46,741 bases of DNA from a virus. A model generated the notes under the pieces. The model made no database searches. It worked only from the letters and a program-made list of their open reading frames with translations, and was not told the origin of the DNA. Of the stretch, positions 38,660-46,741 are shown one piece after another; positions within the stretch are counted from its first letter, which is position 1, and each line of letters starts with the position of its first letter. Location of the stretch: positions 1 to 46,741 of the IMG/VR virus record IMGVR_UViG_3300048838_001586. The stretch is one strand, 5' to 3'. A program made the position numbers and the translations under genes.

Positions 38660-39468
38660 CAGTTGAGCCCCGAGACGTGCGGGTTGCGGGACGGTCCCCA
38701 GGGGTCGCCGGCAAACTCCGCAATGTTGTTGAAGGTGCCATGGCAGGTTTCACCGAGCCCGTTGCAGCCGGGGAACGCGGTGAGGTCCTCCGGCGCCGTG
38801 AATCCCGCCAGCGGGCGCATCAGTTCGACGCTGTCGCCGGCGTGGCGGCGGATGCTGGTCTGGCTGCCGTCGGCGCGTTCCACCTTGCCGCCGGCGAAGT
38901 AGCCGTCCGGCTTGGTCGCGAAGGCCGCGGCAGTGAGCATGCGGCCGCTGTGTCCCGTCGCCGTGACGGTGAGCGCGAAGTCGTCCAGGTCGACGTTGCA
39001 GCCGCGCACGCCGTCGCCGGTCCCCACGATGTGGTTGCAGGTCGGCTGCCACTTGTGGACCAGCAGCGGGCGCGCCAGTTGCGCCGTGATCGGCAGGACG
39101 ACCAGGTTGAGCATGCTCCGCTCCCACACCGGATGCGCCAGTCGGCCGACGAGCAGGGTGCGAAACTCCGCGTCGCCGTAGTGGAAGCGGTAGAGGGTGA
39201 GCCACACGGGGACCCGCGGCGCGGCGGTCTGGTAGAGCGCGGCGACCGCGTTGCCGCGTTCCAGCTGGAGCGAGAGTCCACCCGCGCTCCGCTCCTGGCC
39301 CTGCTGGATCTGGCCGCGCCTGAGATACTGCCGCGTGTAGTTCTCCTCGTTGTAGAGCACCTCCACGTCGAAGGGCGTCTGCGTCCAGATGCTCGTGCCC
39401 TGCACAAAGCGGTAGAGTTCGATCGGCTGGCCCGAGTAGGCGGAGAGTTCGTGCGCGTTGTACGTCAC
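38659..39468 (-). CDS. Tail tip protein, BR0599/DUF2163-like
   Basis: A 269-residue protein. The C-terminal Cys-containing end (FPGCNGLGETCHGTFNNIAEFAGD) matches the conserved end of BR0599/DUF2163 tail proteins, in which the Cys may bind a metal. The start ELSAYSGQPIELYRF also fits. GTG 39468 has GGGAGG seven bases upstream and overlaps the small lipoprotein stop (GTGA). Confidence 0.83.
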   Translation of the reverse strand: MTYNAHELSAYSGQPIELYRFVQGTSIWTQTPFDVEVLYNEENYTRQYLRRGQIQQGQERSAGGLSLQLERGNAVAALYQTAAPRVPVWLTLYRFHYGDAEFRTLLVGRLAHPVWERSMLNLVVLPITAQLARPLLVHKWQPTCNHIVGTGDGVRGCNVDLDDFALTVTATGHSGRMLTAAAFATKPDGYFAGGKVERADGSQTSIRRHAGDSVELMRPLAGFTAPEDLTAFPGCNGLGETCHGTFNNIAEFAGDPWGPSRNPHVSGLN

Positions 39469-39611
39469 GGCGTCGCCTCCCGCTCCACGGGTCGCACCAC
39501 GCCGCCGCCGCGGCCGCCCTCGCGGGGTTCCGGCCCCGACACGAGATGCGGCCAGGGAAGGCAGGATCCGAAACTGGCGGTGATGAGCAGGGCCAGCAGA
39601 AGTCGCCTCAT
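39465..39611 (-). CDS. Tiny putative lipoprotein in the tail module
   Basis: A 48-residue protein starting MRRLLLALLITASFGSCLPW: a short signal peptide with a possible lipobox ending in Cys17. The ATG at 39611 and its stop both overlap neighbours (ATGA and GTGA). It may act in the envelope of the infected cell; superinfection exclusion lipoproteins of this size are known from other phages, but the role here is a guess. Confidence 0.5.
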   Translation of the reverse strand: MRRLLLALLITASFGSCLPWPHLVSGPEPREGGRGGGVVRPVEREATP

Positions 39612-40777
39612 GCGCCCAGCCCCCGGACGTTGAGTTGCACCTGCACCACGTCGTCGGTGAGCCAGGCCAGTTCGACGGCGTCGGCGTCGAGCACGCACTT
39701 GGTGAGGAAGCCCACCCGCCGGAAGCTGGCGGGCGGTCCGCCCACGCCGGGCGCGGCGTCCAGCGTGAGGATCTCCCGGTTGCCCGTGACCGTGTTCTCG
39801 CAGGCGATGATGCGCCGGTCCAGCGTCGTGCCGTCGCCGTAGACGAAGCGCAGGTCGCGGCGGGCGGGATGCAGGTTGAGGTGGTCCGTGTAGCCGGTGC
39901 GCTCGATGATGATCTCGGCATCCTCCGCGTCCACGTCGGCGGCCAGCACGAGGTTGTTGCGCAGCGGCGGCATCCAGAACGGCCGCAGGCGGCCGGCGCG
40001 CTGGTAGAGCCAGCGGCGGAAGTTCCAGATGGCCTCGCGGCCCACCAGCAGCCAGGTACAGCGCGTGAGCGTGTCGGCAAAGTCGGTTTTGGGGTCGCGG
40101 TAGCGATTGCCGAGCGGGTTGTCGAGTTCGAGGATCTCCCGGCGCAGGGTCTCTTCGACCTCCTCGGCGGCGCTTGGCAGAAGATCCATCACGTCGTGGG
40201 CCTGGTAGGTAGGCCCGAGCGTGCCGGGCGAGACCGCCGGCGCCGTGTCGCACTCGATGCGGATCGGCGCGGTCGTGGCGCGGTTGTCGAAACGCACGAC
40301 CGGCTGCTCCGGATTGCTCCAGCCGGTGGGGGCGGGCAGCACGCGCGTGCCCGCCGGCCAGGCCGTGGCGGTGGCTTCGGCCAGGTTGAGCACGCCGGCG
40401 CCGACGGTGTCGATCGACACGACTTCATACGTGCGGAAGTCAGCGATGAGGATCGCCTGGCCGCCCGCCTCCCACGAGTAGAAGTCGGTAGTCACGGGGA
40501 TCTGCGTCGCGCCGGCGGAGAGCTGCGCCGCCAGCCGCTGCGCGTCGGTCCACAGCGGGATCGTCATTGCCTCGTGCTGGCGCGCGAACATGAGCGCGTC
40601 AAAGGCCGCGGCCTCCATGTCCTGCAGGAACGGGGTAAACTCCAGCCCGCGGCGAGGCACGCGGCGAAAGCGCTGGCGCTGCTCGGCGCCGTCGTCGGCC
40701 CGCAGGATTCCCGTGCGGAACTCCAGCCGTTCCACCACGGGGTTCGCCCAGTTGGGACGGAAGGGCAGCACGGCCAT
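39608..40777 (-). CDS. Tail assembly protein between tape measure and tail tip
   Basis: A 389-residue protein of the phage tail-tip series. Conserved-looking blocks are PFRPNWANPVVERLEFRTGI, RRGLEFTPFLQDMEAAAFDA and RPFWMPPLRNNLVL. It holds the position of lambda gpM/gpL-like distal tail proteins. ATG 40777 shares its last base with the tape measure stop. Confidence 0.8.
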   Translation of the reverse strand: MAVLPFRPNWANPVVERLEFRTGILRADDGAEQRQRFRRVPRRGLEFTPFLQDMEAAAFDALMFARQHEAMTIPLWTDAQRLAAQLSAGATQIPVTTDFYSWEAGGQAILIADFRTYEVVSIDTVGAGVLNLAEATATAWPAGTRVLPAPTGWSNPEQPVVRFDNRATTAPIRIECDTAPAVSPGTLGPTYQAHDVMDLLPSAAEEVEETLRREILELDNPLGNRYRDPKTDFADTLTRCTWLLVGREAIWNFRRWLYQRAGRLRPFWMPPLRNNLVLAADVDAEDAEIIIERTGYTDHLNLHPARRDLRFVYGDGTTLDRRIIACENTVTGNREILTLDAAPGVGGPPASFRRVGFLTKCVLDADAVELAWLTDDVVQVQLNVRGLGA

Positions 40778-42900
40778 CAGCCCGCCTCCAGCACGCGCCG
40801 CAGGGAACGCGCGTTCTTGCGCACGAAGTTGAGCATGACGCGTTCGCCTTCCGACGAGGCCATCTCGTCATGCACCACGCGCCCGTCCCAGGCGTTGACG
40901 TTCTTCAGGTTGACGGCGACCTTCAGGTCGTCGGCATTGAGCGCCTCGGGCAGCGAGACTGCGGGCATCGGGGATTTCGTCAAGGGTTCGGCGAAGGCGG
41001 CGACGGCGTCGCTGTAGCCGCCGGCCAGCGTGCCGCTGGTGGTAGGCGGGTCCGAGGCCGTCCCGAAGAGACTCCCAAGGCCCTTCGTGAAGCTCGCGGC
41101 GAAGCCGCCGACCTTGCCCTCTTTGGCGAAGTCCGGGCCCAGAAAGAAGTTCAAGAGGCGCGCCGCGGCGATCTCCGCCAGCATGCGGCGGATGAAGCGC
41201 TTGAAGGACTCCAGCGCGCTGTCCGCGCCGGCCGAGGTCCCGGCTTCGATGGCGTCGGCCAGGCTGGTCTGGATGTTGCGGGCGGCCTGGATGGCGTACT
41301 CGGTCCAGCCGTCGATACCATCGGTGCCAAACGGCGAGGGGCCATCGCCGCGGATATAATCCTCGATGCTCTCGGCGGCCTTGCGGATCTCCTCATTGAG
41401 ATCGGCCTCACGCTTCAGCTGGTCCAGCCGGCGCGCGTTTTCGACATAGTTGCGCTTCTGCCACCAGTCCCAGTCCTTGAAGCGCCCCACTCCCGTCATC
41501 CACAGCGCCTTCTCCTCCTCGGTCTGCAGCTGCGACAGCTCGAGCGCCTCCCGCTGAGCCTCCTGGCTGTCGAGGGCGCTCTCGTATTGCTTCTGCCGCT
41601 TCTCCGCCAGTCCGGTCAGGAGCTCCAGTTCCTTTTCGATCTGTTCGATCAGGTCCTTTTCCGCCTGGGTCATTTCGCGGATTTCGATCTCGGGCTTCTT
41701 CTCGGGCTTCTTCGTCCCGCGCTCCGCGTTCAGGGCCTCCAGGCGTTTTGTGAGGTCGGCCAACCGGTTGCGCCGCTCGAGGATCTCCTGATCGATGGCT
41801 TCGACGACCTTGGGACCAGTTCCCCACAGTTCATTGATCCAGTCGTTGAGGTCCTCCCAGTCGCGCTTGATGTCCTCCCACGTGGAGCCCTGCGTCGCCG
41901 CCCCGCCGATTCGTTCGGCCTCGGCCTGGGACTTCCCTTCGAAGCGCGCCTGCAGTTCGGCCTGGGCGGCCGTGATCTGCGACGACAGCCTTTCGCCCAC
42001 CGTCTTAAACGCCTGTTTGGTCGTGGCGCCGCCTGCCGAGAGGATGCGGGTGGCTCCCGTGAGGAATTTGCCGATTTGGGTGGCTGCGCTCGCGCCGTTT
42101 TCGCCGGCCTCCAGCAGCGCCTCCGAGAGTAGGATCACGGTGGGAAGCAACTCACCGGCGATGGCGAGACCCGCGCCGCTGACCACGCCCTGCAGGCGGG
42201 TCAGGTTGTCGTTGAACTCCTCGGCGGCGTGGGCGGTGTTGGTGTCGATCTCCAGCCCGAGGTCGCGCGCCTCCTGCATCATCTTGCGCAGGCCCTCGCT
42301 GCCGGAGTTGAGCAGCGGGATCAATTCCGCGCCAGCGCGTCCAAAAACCTTCATTGCCAGCGCCATCTTCTCCGGGCCGTCCGGCATGGCGGTAAAGACG
42401 TCGGCCATGTCGATCATCACGTCCGTTGCGCGGCGCAGGTTGCCCTCCGAGTCGGTGAGGGCGATGTCCAGCACCTTAAAGGCGTCCTTCGCCTCGCCCG
42501 TCCCTCGGCGCGCGTCGAACATGTTGCGCGCAAGCATACCGATGCTCTTACCAATGGACTCGATGCTGACATCGGCGAGCTTGCCGGCGTGCGCCAGCGT
42601 GGAAAGGTCCTCGACGGCGACGCCGGTTCGCTGGCTCATCTTGGCCATGGCGTCCGCGGTGTCGATGGAGTGCTTCACCAGTCGCGTGAGCGCGCCGACG
42701 GACGCGATGCCCGCCAGCACGCCGACCAGCCGGCGCGTCTGCGCCTCCATGCTGGTGAGTTGCCCGGAGAATCCCTTGAAGCCGTCCTGCGCCTTTTTGC
42801 CGGACTTCTTCGCCTGGTTCTCGACCTGGGCCAGTTCCTTGCGCAGGGCGGCGGAATCCGCGGCAATCCGGTAGATGAGTTCGTCGACGACGGTGCTCAT
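40777..42900 (-). CDS. Tape measure protein
   Basis: A 707-residue tape measure. The N-terminal coiled coil (SAALRKELAQVENQAKKSGK) is followed by hydrophobic patches (RLVGVLAGIASVGALTRLV and AGLAIAGELLPTVILLSEA) and a second long coiled coil (about 380-500). It sets tail length and is ejected with DNA. ATG 42900 overlaps the end of the frameshifted chaperone as ATGA. Confidence 0.9.
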   Translation of the reverse strand: MSTVVDELIYRIAADSAALRKELAQVENQAKKSGKKAQDGFKGFSGQLTSMEAQTRRLVGVLAGIASVGALTRLVKHSIDTADAMAKMSQRTGVAVEDLSTLAHAGKLADVSIESIGKSIGMLARNMFDARRGTGEAKDAFKVLDIALTDSEGNLRRATDVMIDMADVFTAMPDGPEKMALAMKVFGRAGAELIPLLNSGSEGLRKMMQEARDLGLEIDTNTAHAAEEFNDNLTRLQGVVSGAGLAIAGELLPTVILLSEALLEAGENGASAATQIGKFLTGATRILSAGGATTKQAFKTVGERLSSQITAAQAELQARFEGKSQAEAERIGGAATQGSTWEDIKRDWEDLNDWINELWGTGPKVVEAIDQEILERRNRLADLTKRLEALNAERGTKKPEKKPEIEIREMTQAEKDLIEQIEKELELLTGLAEKRQKQYESALDSQEAQREALELSQLQTEEEKALWMTGVGRFKDWDWWQKRNYVENARRLDQLKREADLNEEIRKAAESIEDYIRGDGPSPFGTDGIDGWTEYAIQAARNIQTSLADAIEAGTSAGADSALESFKRFIRRMLAEIAAARLLNFFLGPDFAKEGKVGGFAASFTKGLGSLFGTASDPPTTSGTLAGGYSDAVAAFAEPLTKSPMPAVSLPEALNADDLKVAVNLKNVNAWDGRVVHDEMASSEGERVMLNFVRKNARSLRRVLEAG

Positions 42901-43492
42901 TGTCTGAGTCGGTCCAAGGTTCCTTTCAGGTTCTTGCCAAACAGCGCCAGCCGGATGCCCTCAATGAAGTCGGCGCGACCGCGCCGCTCCCGCTTTACGA
43001 CGTGCCGGTGGAGGAGGGCGAGTTGTCGCCGGGTGTAGCGGCGGAGCGCGTCCGCGGGAAAACCCGCGGCGACGAGTTCGACGGAGAGCTCTCCCCATCC
43101 GACTCCGCTCCCAGCAGCCTTCTTGTCAGCGCCTCCAGCCGCACGTCGTCGAGAAAAAAATCCGCGTTCACCTCCCAGAAGGTGAGCGCCAGCGCCCGGC
43201 CCTCTTTGCGGGAGAGCCCCTCGATCCAGGCGCGCGGTCGCCCGATGCTGCGGGCGACCAGTTCCAGAAACGCCTCCTGGTGCACTCCCAGCACGGCAAA
43301 CAGCGCCGAGCCCGCGGGCGCCTCGTCGGCCGTGGCCATGCTGGCGAGATCGGCGATGATCGGCGCCGCCAAGGGGGCCAGTTCCAGGCTTTCGGCGAAG
43401 CGAAACTCCCGGACCGTGATCTCCTCTCCGGCGAGAGTGAGCGTGCGGTCCGGGAGCAGGACGTTGAGTTCGTGCAGGGTGGTGTCTTTCAT
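42897..43492 (-). CDS. Frameshifted tail assembly chaperone (gpGT-like, long form)
   Basis: A -1 shift at T-TTT-TTT (43154-43160 on the plus strand as A7) joins residues 1-113 of the short chaperone to 85 more residues: SRRRAAGGADKKAAG, then ELVAAGFPADALRRYTRR, FIEGIRLALFGKNLKGTLDR, stopping at 42897 exactly over the tape measure ATG. That second frame has no start of its own and would otherwise be wasted. The long form would be 198 residues. Lambda makes gpGT the same way. Confidence 0.8.
42995..43492 (-). CDS. Tail assembly chaperone (gpG-like, short form)
   Basis: A 165-residue protein directly upstream of the tape measure, the position of lambda gpG. The normal frame ends in a Ser/Pro-rich tail at 42995. 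GAT-TTT-TTT codons in it form a slippery heptamer. It starts at ATG 43492, overlapping the tail tube stop. The fold is helical with an N-terminal beta hairpin (LPDRTLTLAGEEITVREF). Confidence 0.85.
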   Translation of the reverse strand: MKDTTLHELNVLLPDRTLTLAGEEITVREFRFAESLELAPLAAPIIADLASMATADEAPAGSALFAVLGVHQEAFLELVARSIGRPRAWIEGLSRKEGRALALTFWEVNADFFLDDVRLEALTRRLLGAESDGESSPSNSSPRVFPRTRSAATPGDNSPSSTGTS

Positions 43493-44244
43493 GACAGGTG
43501 GAAGATCTCCCCGACCTGCCCGAGCGCGCCCGCCGCCGACTTGGTACTGTCGAGCAGCGCCTCGCCCGAAAGCGTGAAGGTTCCGTACTCGTCCTGGATC
43601 AGCGGCAGCTCCGCCGGATCCACGCTGACCTTGTAGAGCCGCACAAGTACCGGATCGGGCGTGCCGTCATCGACGGCGATGTTGAGGCCCTCGAAGCGCA
43701 GGACGACAAGCTTGCTCGTCTTCGTCAGGAGTCCGGTTCCGGTCACGGTCGCGTAGGTGTACGCGGCCTTGATGGGCTGAGTCAGGCCGGCCAGGGAGAG
43801 GATTTCCACGCTTCCATGGTTGGCGTTCAGGCTGTAGTGCGTGTTGAGCGTCAGCGTTACCGGCGTCACGGGCGTGCTGTCGGTAAGCACCACGTCGGTG
43901 AGTTTGGGATGGACCAGCTCGACGAGGTCGCCGACTACCAGTCCCTCGGGAAAGCTCTCGGCCGAGACCGTGTCTCCCGTCACGCTCACCTGGTTGCCGT
44001 GCATCGCGAGAATGAGGTTCGCCAGGCTGTACGATTCAAGGTTGGCCGAGACGGTGATCTTGCGGCGCCGGCGCAGCGTCTGGTCCACGAGGTCGTTGCC
44101 GCTGTACATCTCGCGATGATCGGTCTTCTCCTCGCTGGGCGCGATCGACAGGCCGGTGCAATTGCCGAGCCAGCGGAACTTCTTGCTGCCGTGGTCGGCC
44201 ACGAGCACCTTGCCGCGGCCGGAAAAGAGCAGGTTCTCCCCCAT
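43489..44244 (-). CDS. Major tail tube protein
   Basis: A 251-residue beta-rich protein between the tail terminator and the chaperone, the place of lambda gpV. Characteristic tracts: LGNCTGLSIAPSEEKTDHRE, LTLNTHYSLNANHGSVEIL and LRFEGLNIAVDDGTPDPVLV. GGGAGG lies eight bases before ATG 44244. Confidence 0.85.
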   Translation of the reverse strand: MGENLLFSGRGKVLVADHGSKKFRWLGNCTGLSIAPSEEKTDHREMYSGNDLVDQTLRRRRKITVSANLESYSLANLILAMHGNQVSVTGDTVSAESFPEGLVVGDLVELVHPKLTDVVLTDSTPVTPVTLTLNTHYSLNANHGSVEILSLAGLTQPIKAAYTYATVTGTGLLTKTSKLVVLRFEGLNIAVDDGTPDPVLVRLYKVSVDPAELPLIQDEYGTFTLSGEALLDSTKSAAGALGQVGEIFHLS

Positions 44245-44532
44245 TTACTTGTCCTCCCGGGTCTTGGACTTGCGGCCGTTGCTCGCCGCGGCGGCTTCCA
44301 CCGGCGTCTCCGCGGGCGGCGCCGTCTCCGGTTCCACAACCGGCGCGGTCTCGCCGGGCGTCTCCGGCGTCTCCGCGGGCGGTGCGACGGGCGCGCTGTA
44401 GCCCCCCTCCGCGTCGATGCCGCGGCCGTGGTCGACGATCCAGCGGCCGTCGTGCTCGGGAACGATCAGGGTCTCGCCGGGTTTGTACTGCCGCCCGGCG
44501 TGGGTATGCGTGTGGGTAAAGGTGATGCGCAT
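44245..44532 (-). CDS. Small head-tail module protein, DUF7210-like
   Basis: A 95-residue protein: RITFTHTHTHAGRQYKPGET, then a Pro/Glu/Ala-rich tail. It resembles small phage proteins with an MxI(T/R)F...THAG start. AAGGAG lies six bases before ATG 44532; ATG 44547 is the overlapping alternative (ATGA with the terminator stop). Confidence 0.7.
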   Translation of the reverse strand: MRITFTHTHTHAGRQYKPGETLIVPEHDGRWIVDHGRGIDAEGGYSAPVAPPAETPETPGETAPVVEPETAPPAETPVEAAAASNGRKSKTREDK

Positions 44533-44543
44533 GAGGTTCTCCT

Positions 44544-45017
44544 TCATGAACTGGTGTACGGGTCCCCGTAGGGCTCCCGCGTGGAAACGCTGAATACCAG
44601 GCGCGCGCTGCCCACGAGGCTGCCCGGCTCCGGGTAGAACACCTCGTCCGAGAGCAGCCGCAGAAGGCCGGGCCCCTTGGCCAGGCCTCCCAGTGTGCGG
44701 TCGTGGTCGACGAGACAGGCGCGCTTGAGGTCGCCGACCAGGTCCTCGAGCGTGCCGGCCGCGTCCGTCTCAGCCGCGACGTGGGCTTCCACGATCACGG
44801 GCAGAGTGATGGCCAGGCGCGGCTGGCTGTCGTCCTTCACCGTCGTCTTGCCGCGGTAGACGCCGACAACGACGTCGCCATCCTCCAATCCGTCGACGCT
44901 CCGTAGCCCGAGCGCGACGTTCTCTCCGGCATCCGTGTTGAAACCGTCGTCGGTGGAGATCTCCTCCAGCCGGTCGACCATCGCTTCAAGGATGCGCTTG
45001 ATGAGGGTGTCGCTCAT
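44544..45017 (-). CDS. Tail terminator protein (gpU-like)
   Basis: A 157-residue protein at the lambda gpU position. It has an N-terminal helix (LIKRILEAMVDRLEEI) and a beta-rich C-terminal part with the VGSARLVFSVSTREPYGDPY ending. Such proteins cap the tail tube at the head end. ATG 45017 overlaps the previous gene by four bases. Confidence 0.75.
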   Translation of the reverse strand: MSDTLIKRILEAMVDRLEEISTDDGFNTDAGENVALGLRSVDGLEDGDVVVGVYRGKTTVKDDSQPRLAITLPVIVEAHVAAETDAAGTLEDLVGDLKRACLVDHDRTLGGLAKGPGLLRLLSDEVFYPEPGSLVGSARLVFSVSTREPYGDPYTSS

Positions 45018-45322
45018 TTCACGATTACCTGGGCGAGGATGCCGTCGCTGGCGATCAACCGGTCCACGGTGAACGTCTCGGGGCCCTTCACGATGACGGC
45101 GTCACGGACGGGCGTGCCGACCTCGGCCACGCGCAGCCAGACGAGGGTGCGCTTCTCAGTCACGGCGGAGTGGAATCCCTCCCCCGGTCCAATCAGCACG
45201 TCTCGCTCGACGTGCGCGGTGCACGCGACCGGTTCGGCATCTTCGGCGGGCGCGGTGTAAGTCGCCGGCCCGCCGAAGATCGCCATGAGCCGCTCCGCAT
45301 GGGGCTCGAAATCGATGGCCAC
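45014..45322 (-). CDS. Head-tail joining protein (FII-like)
   Basis: A 102-residue protein, beta-rich: VERDVLIGPGEGFHSAVTEK, then RTLVWLRVAEVGTPVRDAVI. Its place between major capsid and tail terminator matches lambda gpFII. GTG 45322 directly follows the capsid stop; no clear ribosome site. Confidence 0.72.
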   Translation of the reverse strand: MAIDFEPHAERLMAIFGGPATYTAPAEDAEPVACTAHVERDVLIGPGEGFHSAVTEKRTLVWLRVAEVGTPVRDAVIVKGPETFTVDRLIASDGILAQVIVK

Positions 45323-45323
45323 G

Positions 45324-46358
45324 CTAGTTGGTGGTCGCCTTCACGAGCGCCTGCGGCCGCATGCACAGCGGCAGAGGGCTGCTCTGCGTGTGCATCTTGA
45401 TGCCGCGGTTCATCTCCATCGGCGCCGTCTTGGCGTAGACGCGCTCGCCGATGGTGTTGGCCGTCTCGATGAAGTCGCCGGGCGCGCCGTACTGCCGGAA
45501 CGTGTCCGCCGAACCCACCGGGAAGAACTGGCACTCGGCGTCGCCGACAAACACCCGCTCGTTGCCGCGGTTGTCCGTCGCCTTGCCGACGTACTCCTCG
45601 AACACCAGCCCGCCGTACTCGAAGCGGCGCCGGTAGTCCTTGCCGGGGAAGTTGCCCTGGTTCCAGCGCTGGTACTCGTCCTTCACCTTCGGGTGGGTGA
45701 TCAGCTTCGTGAAGAACGTTGCCCCGCACAGCCCGACGATGCCGGCGATGGTGTCGCCGCCCATGTTGGCCTCGATGTGCCGCGACACCTGCATGGCCTT
45801 GTCGAGCACCTCGGTCGTCGCGGTACCCAGCGCGAAGGCGATGACCTTCTGGGTCACGCCGAACTGGGCAAAGAGGTCGTAGAGCAGCACGCCGTTGGGG
45901 CGGTAGATCTTCCCGGTGATGGCGCCGGCGCGCAGGAACTCGTGGGTGATGTCGTGCTTGTTGCGCATGCCGCGCAGCTTGCGGAGCGCCAGCGACTGAA
46001 GCGTGCGCAGCTGGTTGGTCCCCAGCTCCCGCACCCCCTGGACCTCGCCCGGCAGGACGATGTCGTCGAGCGGAATGAACGGGATGCGGAAACTGAGCAT
46101 CTTCTCGCCGTCCCGCTCGCCGAACTGGCTCGGACTGCCGACCGGCTGGAAGTCGAGCAGGTGGAGCTTGCCCTCGTAGAGGTCCAAGCTCACGTCGCGC
46201 GTGGCGATGCCCTCGTACGGGAACAGCTCGTAAGCCTGCCCGTTGATGATGAACGGCTGGGCGAGACGGCCGTAGAGGATCGGCATGTTCGAGATCGCCC
46301 GCGAGAGCGTCGCCATGTCGAACCCGTTGGCCGCGAAAACGTCGATGACTTCGGGCAT
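45324..46358 (-). CDS. Major capsid protein (lambda gpE family)
   Basis: A 344-residue capsid protein with the gpE-family start (MPEVIDVFAANGFDMATL) and typical runs VQGVRELGTNQLRTLQSLAL, YRPNGVLLYDLFAQFGV and FETANTIGERVYAKTAPMEM. AGGAG lies 11 bases before ATG 46358. It follows gpD in order, as in lambda. Confidence 0.93.
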   Translation of the reverse strand: MPEVIDVFAANGFDMATLSRAISNMPILYGRLAQPFIINGQAYELFPYEGIATRDVSLDLYEGKLHLLDFQPVGSPSQFGERDGEKMLSFRIPFIPLDDIVLPGEVQGVRELGTNQLRTLQSLALRKLRGMRNKHDITHEFLRAGAITGKIYRPNGVLLYDLFAQFGVTQKVIAFALGTATTEVLDKAMQVSRHIEANMGGDTIAGIVGLCGATFFTKLITHPKVKDEYQRWNQGNFPGKDYRRRFEYGGLVFEEYVGKATDNRGNERVFVGDAECQFFPVGSADTFRQYGAPGDFIETANTIGERVYAKTAPMEMNRGIKMHTQSSPLPLCMRPQALVKATTN

Positions 46359-46391
46359 GATACGTGGTTCTCCTCGTGTTGTGGTATGCGA

Positions 46392-46741
46392 CTACTTGTC
46401 GCGGGCAAGAATGCCCAGGGCTGCCAGTTCTCCCAGCGCGGTCGCGATCTGCCCGGCGGTGATGCCGTCGGGCCAGGTGAGGCCGTCCTTGCTGACGACC
46501 GCGTGCCGCACGACCACGGCCGCCTCTTCGTCCGCCGCGGTGGACGCCGAGACGGGATTGAGCAGGACGCCGGCGGCGGCGTCGCTGCCCGCGCCCTCGG
46601 TCGCGGCCAGGTTGAGCTCGACGTACTTGCCGTCCGCGGTGATCTTGCCGAGCACGGTCCCCGCGACGAGGCTCCGCGTCGCCGCGGCGCCCTTCAGGAT
46701 CGTCTTCGTGTCGGCGCTGTACTCGGGGATGTAGTACTTGA
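46392..46741 (-). CDS. Head decoration protein, gpD-like (C-terminal part)
   Basis: Continuation of the gene that starts at 105. After the merged 71-base overlap the frame reads SLVAGTVLGKITADGKYVEL, then GAGSDAAAGVLLNPVSASTA and ends ALGELAALGILARDK at 46392. The small size, Ala/Gly-rich surface and the final helix fit gpD-type decoration proteins. Confidence 0.8.
   Translation of the reverse strand, partial: KYYIPEYSADTKTILKGAAATRSLVAGTVLGKITADGKYVELNLAATEGAGSDAAAGVLLNPVSASTAADEEAAVVVRHAVVSKDGLTWPDGITAGQIATALGELAALGILARDK
46671..46741. repeat. Right copy of the terminal overlap
   Basis: Matches bases 1-71 with two differences. On the coding strand this copy encodes Ala and Ile where the left copy encodes Val and Leu. 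Confidence 0.85.

Noticed and set aside
37616-38902. Long plus-strand open frame antisense to the tail hub
   Set aside because: Same GC-rich shadow effect; no ribosome site.

Overview
The window is an essentially complete genome of a temperate tailed phage (lambda-like head, long-tail siphovirus type), GC-rich and densely coded. The two ends overlap: bases 1-71 repeat as 46671-46741 with two mismatches, and the head decoration gene runs off one end and resumes in frame at the other, so the molecule closes to a circle of about 46,670 bp. The host cannot be named from sequence alone. Strong GGAGG ribosome binding sites, a lipobox protein in the lysis region, Sec-type signal peptides and the GC richness suggest a diderm, high-GC bacterium. 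The attachment core is the 3' half of a tRNA gene that looks most like tRNA-Lys.

Layout, read in the main (minus) direction. A lambda-style switch sits at 24194-25304: a Cro-like gene and a LexA/CI-like repressor diverge from a 100-bp region holding three copies of the palindrome ATAGG-N4-CCTAT. A strong leftward promoter (TTGACA, 17 bp, TATTAT) starts the early operon: a double AlpA-type regulator, a run of small overlapping genes (24194 to about 16440), a radical-SAM-like Gp37/Gp68 protein, a DUF4031 protein, a predicted papain-like protease, a protein with three HTH domains, a ParB-domain protein, a replication-initiator-like protein, two PD-(D/E)XK nucleases, a SNF2 helicase and a DUF3310 protein. 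Then come a gpZ-like tail protein, a PLD-like nuclease, terminase (6532-4178), gpW, portal, S49 protease with nested scaffold, gpD and, across the ends, major capsid, head-tail joining and tail terminator proteins, tail tube, a frameshifted tail chaperone, tape measure, tail tip, the central hub and a fibre. Two secreted beta-helix/accessory genes, the M15 endolysin and putative holin/lipoprotein genes end the late region at 28388.

The stretch 26612-28387, between integrase and lysis genes, is accessory: attP with two pairs of TTGACAACCA arm sites flanking the tRNA core, two head-to-head methyltransferase remnants, and on the plus strand an Abi_2 (AbiD/F) HEPN-type abortive infection gene with its own promoter and structured leader. 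A strong hairpin separates it from the convergent late operon.

The points most worth a second look are: a 421-bp gene-free, hairpin-rich segment (20801-21221) inside an otherwise gap-free operon; the Abi leader; three Sec-targeted proteins at the end of the tail region; the triple-HTH protein; a T7 slippery site joining two chaperone frames; an A9 tract that interrupts the small terminase; and a likely frameshift in the repressor gene. All calls come from reading the sequence; no database search was run.
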